Shown here: piece after piece, positions 35,100-43,796 of the stretch
How positions within the stretch are numbered: position 1 is the stretch's first letter
Layout of the letters: the number at the start of each line of letters is the position of its first letter
Assembly (NCBI RefSeq): GCF_947253065.1
Contig: NZ_CAMXWS010000004.1
Location: forward strand, 1-64,000
Length of the DNA: 64,000 nt
Direction: 5' to 3'
Origin: an uncultured Corynebacterium sp.
GTDB taxonomy: Bacteria > Actinomycetota > Actinomycetes > Mycobacteriales > Mycobacteriaceae
Made by a program: the position numbers and the translations under genes
The notes under the pieces: model-generated
What the model saw: only the letters and a program-made list of their open reading frames with translations
Database searches by the model: none
Told to the model about the DNA's origin: nothing

Positions 35100-36545
35100 A
35101 TGCGGGAATTGCGCGCTGAATGGATTCGGGCCAAAGGGTCCGTCCTGTGGTGGCTCGCTGGCGGCGGCCTGGTTTTGAGCGTGGTGCTCTCCGCACTGTC
35201 ACTGGTGGGCAACATTGACGACGCCACCGACATGCTCAACTGGCAGGCATTGCTGGTCACAGGAATGCTCGCCCCGATCGCCGCGCTGTATGCCGGACTG
35301 GTGGAGCAGCGGGAGAAGCAATCTCGCTCGGGCGGTACGCTGTGGCGCCCGGCATCGAGGCATGCGACGCGTGCTGCACGCCTGCTGGTCGTGTGGGCTG
35401 CGCTCGGGCTGTTCTTCTTGCTCAATTTTGGTGCAACGTGGGCACTTGCTGTGCTGTTCGGTCTGGACCATGCGCCACGTGTCCTGTTGATCGGGCTTTT
35501 CTCGTGGGTCGGCGCGCTCGGTGTAGCTGGTCTCGCTGCTGGGATTAGTCGGCGCTATGGTCTGCTCGCTGCGCTTCTTGGCTCCTTGGTGTGGCAGTTC
35601 GGCCTCGGCCTTCTCGCGGAGCGTGACTGGTGGTGGTTCAACCCCGGGGCATGGCCAATGCGGCTGGTCGTGCCGGCGATGGGCCTCCACATCAACGCCA
35701 CACCGCTGGAACCGGATTCTCCTCTGTTGAACGAATCACCGTGGCCAGCTTTCGCGCTGTGTGTGCTGCTCGCGGTGGTGGGGATGGTCTGCGCAGTGGC
35801 GGTATCGCCACGGACTGCGCCGCTTCGTCTGCCTCGCCGGACTGTCCATGTGATGACCGCTCCGGTGGCCGATGACCCCGCGTTGCCGGCGGTGAACCGC
35901 CCGGTCGCCGCACCGCGTCTGGCCGCGCTGCGTGGCATTCACCGTGCTGCGCTGAACCCGGTTGTGATCGCGTGCGTCATTGTGTCCGCGCTGGTCATGC
36001 TGTTTGCCTTGCGCTATGACGCATCCGTGCGCACGGGCCTGTTCACCTACGCGATCCTTCCCGTCGGCGCGGGCCTTTTGCCGGTGCTTGTGTGGCCACA
36101 GCTGCGCCCGGCATGGTCGCTCATGCAAATCGAGCACCCCCGCGTCCGTGGGGCACTGCTTGGTTGGCTACTCATTGTGGTCGTGCTTGTCGCGCTCATT
36201 GCCACAGCTTTTGGCGGGGCAATGCCTATCGATAGCGCCCGTCGTTTTCTACTCGCCGTTCTGATCGGCGGTGCGATGGCATTTATTTCGCTGGCCGTCA
36301 CCGTCCGCTGGGGCGTGGGCTGGGCCCTTGCTCTAACGCTGGTGGTGACCATCTTTTCCGCCACGATCGGCGGGGATGTCCTCGCCGACAGTGCTCTTTG
36401 GATCATTGCGCCGACCGCTTGGCCGGAGACCGCCGCGACCCCAGCGCGCTTCCTCATAGCGCTTGCGGTGGGTGTGGCGCTCTTCGCTGGAAGCACAGCA
36501 CTCACACACCGGTGGCTGCGGGGATCGTTGCGGATTTCATCGTGA
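35100..36545 (+). CDS. ABC exporter membrane subunit
   Basis: 481 aa membrane protein with about 12 hydrophobic segments in two halves separated by a basic loop near residues 235-280. This resembles two fused ABC-2 permease units. It starts right after the ATPase gene, so the two form one exporter. With the adjacent two-component system this is the layout of an antibiotic- or envelope-stress-sensing module; the substrate is unknown. Confidence 0.8.
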   Translation: MRELRAEWIRAKGSVLWWLAGGGLVLSVVLSALSLVGNIDDATDMLNWQALLVTGMLAPIAALYAGLVEQREKQSRSGGTLWRPASRHATRAARLLVVWAALGLFFLLNFGATWALAVLFGLDHAPRVLLIGLFSWVGALGVAGLAAGISRRYGLLAALLGSLVWQFGLGLLAERDWWWFNPGAWPMRLVVPAMGLHINATPLEPDSPLLNESPWPAFALCVLLAVVGMVCAVAVSPRTAPLRLPRRTVHVMTAPVADDPALPAVNRPVAAPRLAALRGIHRAALNPVVIACVIVSALVMLFALRYDASVRTGLFTYAILPVGAGLLPVLVWPQLRPAWSLMQIEHPRVRGALLGWLLIVVVLVALIATAFGGAMPIDSARRFLLAVLIGGAMAFISLAVTVRWGVGWALALTLVVTIFSATIGGDVLADSALWIIAPTAWPETAATPARFLIALAVGVALFAGSTALTHRWLRGSLRISS

Positions 36546-36852
36546 TGGACATACGTAGCTGTTGCCGTGATTTTCTTGCGTTAGGGACTGGTGAGCACAG
36601 TCTGGGAAGGGCTTTGTATAAAAGTCCTGTGTAGCGTGCTGTTCAGGTCTAGCAATCATGGATTGACGCCGTAGTTTGTTCTGGAAATCTTGGGATCTTG
36701 CGCCAAGCAGATCTGGTAATTAGTTATAAATAAGGAAAAGGGCGTAGCAGACCTAGTCCTGTGGATCAAGGGCTTTGAGCTACGCTCGTTGCCTTTTTAA
36801 TTTGGGCAGCCGAATAATAAATAGAATTGCGAGTAACTCCTAAAACCGAAAT
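36546..36852 (+). other. Intergenic region upstream of the LacI-type regulator
   Basis: About 307 bases with no credible ORF. TTGCCT at 36789-36794 and an AATAAT box at 36813-36818 (18-bp spacer) form a plausible promoter for the lacI-type gene. No TGnnAnCGnTnnCA box is seen here, so autoregulation is not evident. Confidence 0.4.
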
Positions 36853-37908
36853 ATGTCTGTCGCGAAAAAACCGGGATCCCCTAGGCACACACGTGCAGGG
36901 CGCAAGCTTGTTAAGCCCACGATTGTGGATGTCGCCAAGGTAGCGGGGGTCTCTAAATCGACAGTCTCCCGAGTGATCCAAGAAGATGCCCGAGTTGCAG
37001 ACCAAACGAGGAAAGCCGTTCAGAAAGCGATCGCTGAACTGGAGTATATCCCTGCTTTTTCAGCACAGATGATGCGTGCAGAGCCTGCGCCGACGATCGG
37101 TCTTTTCTTGAGCTCCGTTGAAATCCCTGTGTTCGCACAACTCAACCGCTATCTGCATGAAGAGCTGTTCGCGAGGGGCTACCACGTCATTCAGCACACG
37201 ATCGTCGATGCATCGCACGATAACCGCGAGGCTGTGATGGAGAACCTGGCACGAATGCCTATCCAGGGAATGATCGTGTCAGTTGGTGGGGTTGAGCCTG
37301 ATCAGTTGCAACGCTTCGCGGATCGGCTGCCGTTGGTTGTTGTCGGCCGTCCAGAACCTACCGGTGAGCTGCATGCAATTGGCTTCGATGAAAAACAGCA
37401 TGCACGAATGTTGATCGATCATCTCGTTGAATTAGGGCACGAACGCATCATGATGCAGGATGCGCCGAAGGATCGTTCAATGGGGACTTGGGCGCGAGTG
37501 CACGCCCAGAAGCAATATGCCGAATCGATCGGGCTCGAGGTACACAGTGAGAACGCTTTCGGGGTGCATGGCGCTGAGCTTCGAGCCTGGGTGGAAAAGA
37601 CTGTTGAGAGAGGTTTCACCGCGATAACCTCGCTGTACGATAGGAAAGCCTTGGAAGTGCTTCGGGCAGCGACCGAGAGCGGGATTGATATTCCTGGGGA
37701 TGTTTCCGTGACTGGTTCGGATGGGGTTCTGGACGGACTTGATCTGATCGGGTTGACGACGATTAAGAAACCAGTCGAGCTGGTAGGACGGAGAGCCGCA
37801 GAACGAATTGTGGGTCTTGTGGAATCCCCTGACGCCTCCTTCGAACCACTGCATGAGCATCATGCGGGCGAGCTAATCGCCAGACGCACTACGGCTCAAC
37901 CAAGATAA
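36853..37908 (+). CDS. LacI-family transcriptional regulator
   Basis: 351 aa. The N-terminal HTH reads TIVDVAKVAGVSKSTVSRVIQE (about residues 21-42), preceded by a basic extension, and the rest is a periplasmic-binding-protein-like effector domain with VSVTGSDGVLDGLDLIGLTTIKKP near the end. It is convergent with the ABC/HAD/2H operon and is its likely local repressor, acting at the two TGGGAACG boxes at 43535 and 43606. The effector is unknown. Confidence 0.9.
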   Translation: MSVAKKPGSPRHTRAGRKLVKPTIVDVAKVAGVSKSTVSRVIQEDARVADQTRKAVQKAIAELEYIPAFSAQMMRAEPAPTIGLFLSSVEIPVFAQLNRYLHEELFARGYHVIQHTIVDASHDNREAVMENLARMPIQGMIVSVGGVEPDQLQRFADRLPLVVVGRPEPTGELHAIGFDEKQHARMLIDHLVELGHERIMMQDAPKDRSMGTWARVHAQKQYAESIGLEVHSENAFGVHGAELRAWVEKTVERGFTAITSLYDRKALEVLRAATESGIDIPGDVSVTGSDGVLDGLDLIGLTTIKKPVELVGRRAAERIVGLVESPDASFEPLHEHHAGELIARRTTAQPR

Positions 37909-37926
37909 ACAAACTGCCAACAACAA

Positions 37927-37955
37927 AAGCCGCCTCCGTGGTCTGGAGGCGGCTT
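37927..37955. terminator. Bidirectional terminator between lacI-type gene and the 2H gene
   Basis: An 11-bp perfect stem (AAGCCGCCTCC / GGAGGCGGCTT) with a 7-base loop lies between the two convergent stops. A-rich sequence on one side and TT on the other suit termination both ways. Confidence 0.85.
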
Positions 37956-37967
37956 CTGGCTGTGTGG

Positions 37968-38663
37968 CTAGAAGAACATCAGGGGCGGGAAAGCCAGCAT
38001 GTCGTCGAAGATATTGAATGCTGGTCGTTCAAGTTCCAGAGTGTCGAGTTCTGTTGCCCAGCCGGTGTAGATCTCGGAGAGATCTTGATTGACATCATTT
38101 GTCAGCTCCGGGTCGGTCAAACGGTAGCCAAGACTGCAGTGGAACCTGTAGCTGTCCAGATTCGTATCCTTCGCTTCGAGGATTTCACGGAGTGCCTCCC
38201 GGAAGCTTTTCAACGCCGCAGCCATTTCTTCGTCCGCCGGTACGAGTCCGACAGTCAGAGAGACTCCGAGATCGTAGACACCAGTGGGGCGCATACGCAG
38301 GTTCGGAAGCTCAGGAATCTGGTCGACATTTTCACGCAGACGGTCACACATCAGTGCTGCCGCGGTGGCCATGTTCGGAGCGGACTTCAGCCAGTCGGGC
38401 CACCGATCTTCTTCGCCTGCAAACTCGCGGCTTTTCAGACCGGGGTAGACGGTCATGTGAAAACTCGCAGGAGGTAGCAAAGCGAAGTGATGATCGAGAC
38501 CGCGTTCGCGCACATCCGCCTGGATGCGCTCACACAGTTTGTAGCTTTCGCTATCTGGAACAACGTGAGCAACAAAAGTGGAGCCGCGATGCCTCTTTGC
38601 AACACCACTGGGTGTGAATTTTTCGAATGTTCGCTGATCTGGAGCGAGAGGGAGTTTAGACAT
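37968..38663 (-). CDS. 2H phosphoesterase superfamily protein (DUF1868 type)
   Basis: 231 aa soluble protein with the two H-x-T/S motifs of 2H phosphoesterases: FHMTVYPG near residue 68 and FHCSLGYRL near residue 173. The DUF1868 family fits in length and N-terminal form (TPSGVAKRHRGSTFVAHV). 2H enzymes hydrolyse 2',3'- or 1'',2''-cyclic phosphates and related diesters. As last gene of an operon with a carbohydrate importer and a HAD phosphatase, it may act on an imported phosphodiester or a cyclic phosphate made from it; this is inference. Confidence 0.75.
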   Translation of the reverse strand: MSKLPLAPDQRTFEKFTPSGVAKRHRGSTFVAHVVPDSESYKLCERIQADVRERGLDHHFALLPPASFHMTVYPGLKSREFAGEEDRWPDWLKSAPNMATAAALMCDRLRENVDQIPELPNLRMRPTGVYDLGVSLTVGLVPADEEMAAALKSFREALREILEAKDTNLDSYRFHCSLGYRLTDPELTNDVNQDLSEIYTGWATELDTLELERPAFNIFDDMLAFPPLMFF

Positions 38664-38686
38664 ACAGGAGTGACCTTCGATCGAAA

Positions 38687-39997
38687 TTACTTACCAGCAC
38701 GCTCGTTGTACGAGGCAATCTCGTTGTTTGCGCCCTGCTGAGCTTCGGCGAGAGCCTTCTTAACGTCGGTACCGTTCGCGATGGAAGACATTGCGGCCTC
38801 GTAAGACTTCCGGGCAGCGTTGAGCGCACCGGTCTTGCATCCAGCGGTCACCTTGTTCTCCGGCGTGCTCTGCAGCTGCTCGATGAGCGCTTCCTGCTGG
38901 GGCTCCAGATCGGACAAGCTTTCGCCAGCACCGGTGGTCGTGGGCAGGTAGCCGGTCTCGTCAAAGATCTTCTTCTGTACATCGTCCGAGCCCACGTACT
39001 TCATGAACTCAGCTACAGCTTCCTGTGTCTCTTCGGAGTGACCTTCCTTGATCGACCACAGCGAATTACCGCCCGGGACAGCGCCAGCCTCATCGGTGTC
39101 GCGCGGGAGGGAACGGATCGACCATTCGAAGTTCGGGTTACCACTTTGAATGTTGCCGTAGTTACCCGATGAATTCAGCTGGATGGTGGCCTCGTTGGAC
39201 AGGAAGGCACCCGTAGCTGCGGAACCATCGGACCCGGGGTTATGGATCGCGCCCTTCGCGTACAGTTCGCCGATGCGCTCCCAAAGGGCGACATTCTCCT
39301 GAGACTCGAGGTTGAACTCGGTGGCCTGTTCAGAGACACCGTTTTCAGGCGAGCACAGATAGTCACCCATCGAGGACTGGAGTTCCTCCATGTACCAGCC
39401 GGAGTGGTGGAAAGTCAGGCCAGCATGACCCGTCTTCTCGTGGATCTTCTCGGTGGCATCCAGCAGACCTTCGACAGTCTTAAGATCGTCGGGGTTGACA
39501 CCAGCCTGCTCTAGCTCATCGTCGTTCGTGTACATGGCCGGCTGAGACACCATGAATGGCATCGAGTAGACCTTGTCTTCGAACTGGTAGTAGTTCTTCA
39601 CCGCGTCGACCAGATTGCCGTAGTCATAATCATCAGTGATCTCCTGAGCCGGAGTAATCACACCGGAATCACGCAAGTACGCAGTCTGGATATCGGAAGC
39701 CTGCAGCATCGCAGGCAGGTCGCCGGTCTGCACGGACGCAATAAACTTCGAAATGGAGTCCTCGTAGGAGCCCTGGTAAGAAGCATTGACCTCAATCTCG
39801 CCTTCGTGCTCGGCGTTGAAGTCGTTGACAATCTCTTCGAGCGTCGTCGCAGCAGCACCAGAAGCGGAGTGCCAAAAATCAACGACGATTTCTCCATCGG
39901 CATTCTTGGTGGTTTCACCACCGCCGGCTCCGCCGCATGCGACGAGGGTGGTGGAGGTCAACAGGGTGGCAGTGGTGAGTGCGAAAAACTTCTTCAT
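38687..39997 (-). CDS. Carbohydrate ABC transporter substrate-binding lipoprotein
   Basis: 436 aa exported receptor with a lipoprotein signal ending LVACGG near residue 21. It belongs to the family-1 extracellular binding proteins and resembles the glycerol-3-phosphate receptor UgpB (VDFWHSASGAAATTLEEIVNDFN). Delivers the substrate to the permeases just downstream of its operon neighbours. The ATG overlaps the permease stop. The substrate could be a sugar, glycerol phosphate or glycerophosphodiester. Confidence 0.88.
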   Translation of the reverse strand: MKKFFALTTATLLTSTTLVACGGAGGGETTKNADGEIVVDFWHSASGAAATTLEEIVNDFNAEHEGEIEVNASYQGSYEDSISKFIASVQTGDLPAMLQASDIQTAYLRDSGVITPAQEITDDYDYGNLVDAVKNYYQFEDKVYSMPFMVSQPAMYTNDDELEQAGVNPDDLKTVEGLLDATEKIHEKTGHAGLTFHHSGWYMEELQSSMGDYLCSPENGVSEQATEFNLESQENVALWERIGELYAKGAIHNPGSDGSAATGAFLSNEATIQLNSSGNYGNIQSGNPNFEWSIRSLPRDTDEAGAVPGGNSLWSIKEGHSEETQEAVAEFMKYVGSDDVQKKIFDETGYLPTTTGAGESLSDLEPQQEALIEQLQSTPENKVTAGCKTGALNAARKSYEAAMSSIANGTDVKKALAEAQQGANNEIASYNERAGK

Positions 39998-40827
39998 TAC
40001 TTAACAGCTCCTTCGGTAAGCCCGCGGGTCAAGTACTTCTGACCAAAGATCACGAGCAGGACAGTGGGGATGACAGCGATGATCAGACCGGCAAGAACAA
40101 GGCCAGTGTCCACAGCGGTTTCGTCTGCGAGCGCCTTGATGCCGGGCTGGATGGTTCGGACAGATGCCGACTGGGTGATGAGCAACGGCCACATGTAGCC
40201 GTTCCACGCGGCGATTGCGCTGGTGACAATCGCAGTCATGCACACAGATCGGTTGAGAGGGAGAAGGAAGGACCAGAGGAATTTGAATGGCCCTACGCCT
40301 TCCAGGATGGTTGCCTCATGGATTTCTTTCGGGAAATCGCGGAAGGCTTGGTAGAAGAGGAACAGGGAAAAACTAGAAGCCAGATAGGGCAAGAAAATGC
40401 CAACCACAGTGTCGTAGAAACCCATCTGGCGCACCGTCAGGTAGTTACCAATGACAGCGACCTCTGACGGGATCATCATCGGAAGCAGGAAGAAAATAAG
40501 CCACTTCGATGCTGCTGGAAGACGCCCAAAAACCAGTGCGTATGCGGCGAGGACGGATGTGATGAACTGTCCAGCAGTCTGGCAGACAGTCACGATCACA
40601 GAGTTGATCAACTGTTGCCCGATTGAGGACTGGCTCCAGGCACGTGGGTAGTTGTCAAAGGTCGTTTCGCCGAAAAAGAGGGACTGCAGGCCAGCTTGGA
40701 TATCGCCCGAGGCGCGGAATGAGCCGATCAGTGCGTAGACGACCGGAAAAGCGATGCTGAGGCACACGAGCAGCAGCCAGATCCAGATCACGGCTGTCGC
40801 AAAGGGGGAGCGCAGATTGTTATTCAC
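39997..40827 (-). CDS. Carbohydrate ABC transporter permease (UgpE/MalG-like)
   Basis: 276 aa with about six membrane segments. It carries the EAA-type loop YQAFRDFPKEIHEATILEGVGPFKFLWSFLLPLNR that contacts the ATPase. Second inner-membrane subunit of the importer. Its stop overlaps the binding protein start, and it follows the other permease by 8 bp. Confidence 0.9.
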   Translation of the reverse strand: MNNNLRSPFATAVIWIWLLLVCLSIAFPVVYALIGSFRASGDIQAGLQSLFFGETTFDNYPRAWSQSSIGQQLINSVIVTVCQTAGQFITSVLAAYALVFGRLPAASKWLIFFLLPMMIPSEVAVIGNYLTVRQMGFYDTVVGIFLPYLASSFSLFLFYQAFRDFPKEIHEATILEGVGPFKFLWSFLLPLNRSVCMTAIVTSAIAAWNGYMWPLLITQSASVRTIQPGIKALADETAVDTGLVLAGLIIAVIPTVLLVIFGQKYLTRGLTEGAVK

Positions 40828-40835
40828 TGCTACAC

Positions 40836-41789
40836 CTACTTCTTTCCTCGGCTAGTCAGCCGGAATTGGATCAGGGTGAGTACAAGGATGATGAGGAACA
40901 GGACCATGCCGCGAGCAGACGCTGCAGCGAAGTCAGCGGTACCTCCGCCGAACGCCAAGTCGTAGATATCCAGCACCATCGTGCGTGTTGAGTTTCCAGG
41001 GCCTCCGTTGGTGAGCACCTGGAAGACCGTGAATTCTTTCATCGCGGCCATCGCCTGTGTCACAGAGAGGACCAGAAGCATCGGAGCGATCGACGGCAGG
41101 ATGATGTACCGGATGTACCTGAAACCTGTGGCACCGTCGAGGTTCGCTGCTTCGATCATCTCGGCGGAGATGCCGTCGATCGCCACCATCATGAGCAGCG
41201 CGACGAATGAGATACCGATCCATACGTCTGTGATCAGAACGGAGATCAAGGCGACTTTCGGGCTCGTGAGCCAACCGACCTGGTCGAACCCCATGAGGCC
41301 GGCAACCTGGTCAAAAAAGCCGACGACGGGAGCGAACATTTGGCGGAAGACAAGAGTGCCCACAGCGGTCGAGATCGCCATCGGGATGAGAACCACGGGA
41401 CGCATCCAGAAGGTTCCCTTCAACCGGTAAGAGAGCGGGAGCGCGATCGCAAGCCCCAGTGCCAGCTTTAGGATGACCGACAGAACCGTAAAGATCAGGG
41501 TTCGAGCGAACGTGGAGAGAAACGTCGGGTCGGCGAACATGCTCGCGTAGTTGTCGAAGCCCGCGAAGCCGGCAGGACGACCGAACAAGTCAGTCGATGT
41601 GAACGACAAGTAGATAGCCCGGAAGAACGGGAAGAAATCGAATACGCAGAAGAACAGCAGAGCCGGCAAAATGCAGAACCAGGCCCAGGTTTCCGGTTTC
41701 TCGCGGGGAACTCGTTGCTTTTCAGGCTTCTCGAGATCTGCGTCTGGGGTCGGGGCGTTGTCCGCGTTGCCCTTCAACGACGTAGTCAT
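40836..41789 (-). CDS. Carbohydrate ABC transporter permease (UgpA/MalF-like)
   Basis: 317 aa with six predicted helices after a charged N-terminus. The EAA loop is AIDGISAEMIEAANLDGATGFRYIRYIILPSIAP. First permease of the importer. It begins at the stop of the ATPase gene, so translation is coupled. Confidence 0.9.
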   Translation of the reverse strand: MTTSLKGNADNAPTPDADLEKPEKQRVPREKPETWAWFCILPALLFFCVFDFFPFFRAIYLSFTSTDLFGRPAGFAGFDNYASMFADPTFLSTFARTLIFTVLSVILKLALGLAIALPLSYRLKGTFWMRPVVLIPMAISTAVGTLVFRQMFAPVVGFFDQVAGLMGFDQVGWLTSPKVALISVLITDVWIGISFVALLMMVAIDGISAEMIEAANLDGATGFRYIRYIILPSIAPMLLVLSVTQAMAAMKEFTVFQVLTNGGPGNSTRTMVLDIYDLAFGGGTADFAAASARGMVLFLIILVLTLIQFRLTSRGKK

Positions 41790-42868
41790 CAGTTCAGCCT
41801 CTCCTTCGTCTCTCCGTCGAAGAGGTGGATGAACTCGTTGTCGAAGTCGATGCCGAATACATCCCCACGGGTAATCTTCGCGGTGTTCGGCACACGAATG
41901 AGGATGTCACCAAGATCATTCAAACCGTCGATGGAGACGTGAACGTACTTATCGGACCCGAAATTCTCTACATACTCTGCGCGAGATCTTGCGACGCTTT
42001 CTTCAGCCGACACAACGCGGAAATTTTCCGGGCGCATGCCCACGAGTACCTTCTCGGTTGAGGGCTGAACCTTGAGTGCCGGAAGAGGAAGTTGAATGTG
42101 GCCAATGGCAATCTGGTTGCCTTCGATAGTTCCTGTCGCCATGTTCATTGAGGGAGTGCCAATGAACTGAGCCACGAAAGCGTTGGCGGGCTGCATGTAC
42201 AGCTCGTCAGGGGTTCCTACTTGTTGCATATTTCCGCCCTCGAGGACGGCGATACGGTCTGCCATGGTCATGGCTTCCGTCTGGTCATGCGTCACGTAGA
42301 ACATTGTGGTGTTGAGGCGGCGCTGCAATTGGCTGATCTCAGCACGGGTAGACACGCGGAGCTTCGCATCAAGGTTGGATAGTGGCTCATCCAGCAAGAA
42401 GACCTGCGGATCGCGAACGATTGCACGGCCCATAGCGACGCGCTGGCGCTGACCGCCAGAGAGCGCCTTGGGGTACCGCTCGAGGTACTGGTCAAGATCC
42501 AGTAGGCGCGATGCTTCAGCTACTCGACGAGCTTGTTCGTCCTTCTTGATGTTCTGCATCTTCAGTGCGAACGCCATATTCTCCGCGACAGTCATGTGCG
42601 GGTAAAGGGCATACGACTGAAACACCATTGCCACGTCACGCTTGGACGGGGCTACCGTCGATGCAGGAACGTCACCGATATAGATTTCACCTCCTGTCAG
42701 TTTCTCGAGACCCGCAACCATGCGAAGCGTGGTGGACTTGCCCGACCCGGATGGGCCGACGACAGCTACGAATTCGCCGTCACGAATTTGCAAGTCCATG
42801 TTGTTGATAGTTGGGCGGGGGTTGCCGGGATATTGGAGGGTCGCCTTGTCAAAGGTGATTGCTGCCAT
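41789..42868 (-). CDS. Carbohydrate ABC transporter ATPase (UgpC/MsmK-like)
   Basis: 359 aa. Walker A GPSGSGKST, signature LSGGQRQRVAMGRAIV, Walker B QVFLLDEPLSNLDAKLR, H-loop FYVTHDQTEAMT, then a C-terminal TOBE-like regulatory domain. Upstream frame extension to 43135 is a shadow; ATG 42868 begins the conserved MAAITFDKATLQYPG. It lies 10 bases after the HAD gene. Confidence 0.93.
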   Translation of the reverse strand: MAAITFDKATLQYPGNPRPTINNMDLQIRDGEFVAVVGPSGSGKSTTLRMVAGLEKLTGGEIYIGDVPASTVAPSKRDVAMVFQSYALYPHMTVAENMAFALKMQNIKKDEQARRVAEASRLLDLDQYLERYPKALSGGQRQRVAMGRAIVRDPQVFLLDEPLSNLDAKLRVSTRAEISQLQRRLNTTMFYVTHDQTEAMTMADRIAVLEGGNMQQVGTPDELYMQPANAFVAQFIGTPSMNMATGTIEGNQIAIGHIQLPLPALKVQPSTEKVLVGMRPENFRVVSAEESVARSRAEYVENFGSDKYVHVSIDGLNDLGDILIRVPNTAKITRGDVFGIDFDNEFIHLFDGETKERLN

Positions 42869-42878
42869 GTCACTTCCC

Positions 42879-43508
42879 CTAGGGATTGTTCTTTGGAAGG
42901 ACGTCGAGGTCGTGGAGCAGTTCACGAGCTTGTTGGGGTGACGACCAAAGGTGGCCGTTCCAACCTGCTTCGTTCGCTCCGACGATGTTGATCTCTCGGT
43001 CATCAAAGAAGTGGAAGATGGGTGACTCCACACCGGAGAACTGGCTTTGCACGTGCGCGTAGATGGCGGCGTCGGGTTTCTTGATCCCGTGATCCGAAGA
43101 GAACAAGAGGTGGGAAAAGCACGACGACCAGTCACTGTGGCGCACTTGTTCAGCCATCTGGCGTGGAGCGTTGCTCAAGATTCCCAGTGGCACACCGGAG
43201 GCCTCTAGATCCTTGACCAACTGAAAGGGTTCCCGCGCAATCTGAGAGTTAAGGCTTGCGTCTTTTCCCGCCGCAAGCTCGATGACCGCTCCATTTGCTT
43301 CAATTCCCGCCGCATCTAAAACGGGGGACCAGAAGAGGGAATCGGACTGCCCAAGGTCGTAGTCGTCGCGGAGGTTCCAGTAGGCATCCTTGAACGCATC
43401 TCGGTCGAACTCACCGACATGTGAAACAAGAAAGTCCTGGAGCTGTTCCATCCGGTTACCTTCCGGCACCAGAACTCCTCCGATGTCGAAAATGACGATC
43501 TCAGTCAT
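42879..43508 (-). CDS. HAD-IA phosphatase (YihX-like)
   Basis: 209 aa. It starts IVIFDIGGVLVPEGN, in which the second aspartate of the DxD motif is Gly, as in the YihX/epoxide-hydrolase-like subgroup. Further motifs are GILSNAPRQM, the lysine in GIKKPDAAIYAH and the acidic pair in HFFDDREINIVGA. YihX hydrolyses glucose-1-phosphate; a sugar-phosphate substrate is a fair guess. ATG 43508 has GGAAGGGA upstream. First gene of the six-gene importer operon. Confidence 0.85.
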   Translation of the reverse strand: MTEIVIFDIGGVLVPEGNRMEQLQDFLVSHVGEFDRDAFKDAYWNLRDDYDLGQSDSLFWSPVLDAAGIEANGAVIELAAGKDASLNSQIAREPFQLVKDLEASGVPLGILSNAPRQMAEQVRHSDWSSCFSHLLFSSDHGIKKPDAAIYAHVQSQFSGVESPIFHFFDDREINIVGANEAGWNGHLWSSPQQARELLHDLDVLPKNNP

Positions 43509-43534
43509 GTGCTTCCCTTCCTGTGGCAAATACG

Positions 43535-43548
43535 TGGGAACGTTCTCA
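43535..43548. promoter_or_regulatory. LacI-type operator 1 (importer operon promoter)
   Basis: TGGGAACGTTCTCA fits the LacI-family pattern TGnnAnCGnTnnCA and is part of a 16-bp near palindrome (43534-43549). It lies 27 bases upstream of the HAD start codon, between plausible minus-strand -35 (TTGCGA) and -10 (TATTTG) elements. Confidence 0.7.
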
Positions 43549-43605
43549 CCTAATCGCAACGGAGTTTCCACAAGGTGAGATTCAGTTGAATATCGCTTAA
43601 ACAGA

Positions 43606-43619
43606 TGGGAACGATTTCA
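43606..43619. promoter_or_regulatory. LacI-type operator 2 (divergent promoter)
   Basis: TGGGAACGATTTCA, same pattern as operator 1 and 71 bp (about 7 turns) from it. It covers the expected -35 of the plus-strand promoter with -10 TATATT at 43634-43639. Two boxes at this spacing could allow looping. Confidence 0.6.
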
Positions 43620-43647
43620 TGCGGTTCAGGCGGTATATTTTGTTTGT

Positions 43648-43782
43648 ATGCTTGTGCCGTGTGCGGGGGCGATTGAGTTTGGTAAACCGGCCTCTTATAC
43701 GCGAGAAACGTTGGTCTTGGCGAAGGGTCCGGTGAAGATTCCATTTCGCGCGCACGATCATCTGGTGATTGAAAACCGTTAA
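43648..43782 (+). CDS. Possible leaderless 44-aa small protein
   Basis: An ORF starting at ATG 43648, 8 bases after TATATT, and ending 14 bases before the DUF606 gene. It encodes 44 residues beginning MLVPCAGAIEFGKPASY and ending HDHLVIENR, with no hydrophobic helix. No family is recognised. It could be a small protein, a leader peptide or a remnant of a gene 3' end; the promoter position is the main support. Confidence 0.4.
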   Translation: MLVPCAGAIEFGKPASYTRETLVLAKGPVKIPFRAHDHLVIENR

Positions 43783-43796
43783 AGGAAGCGAGATCC

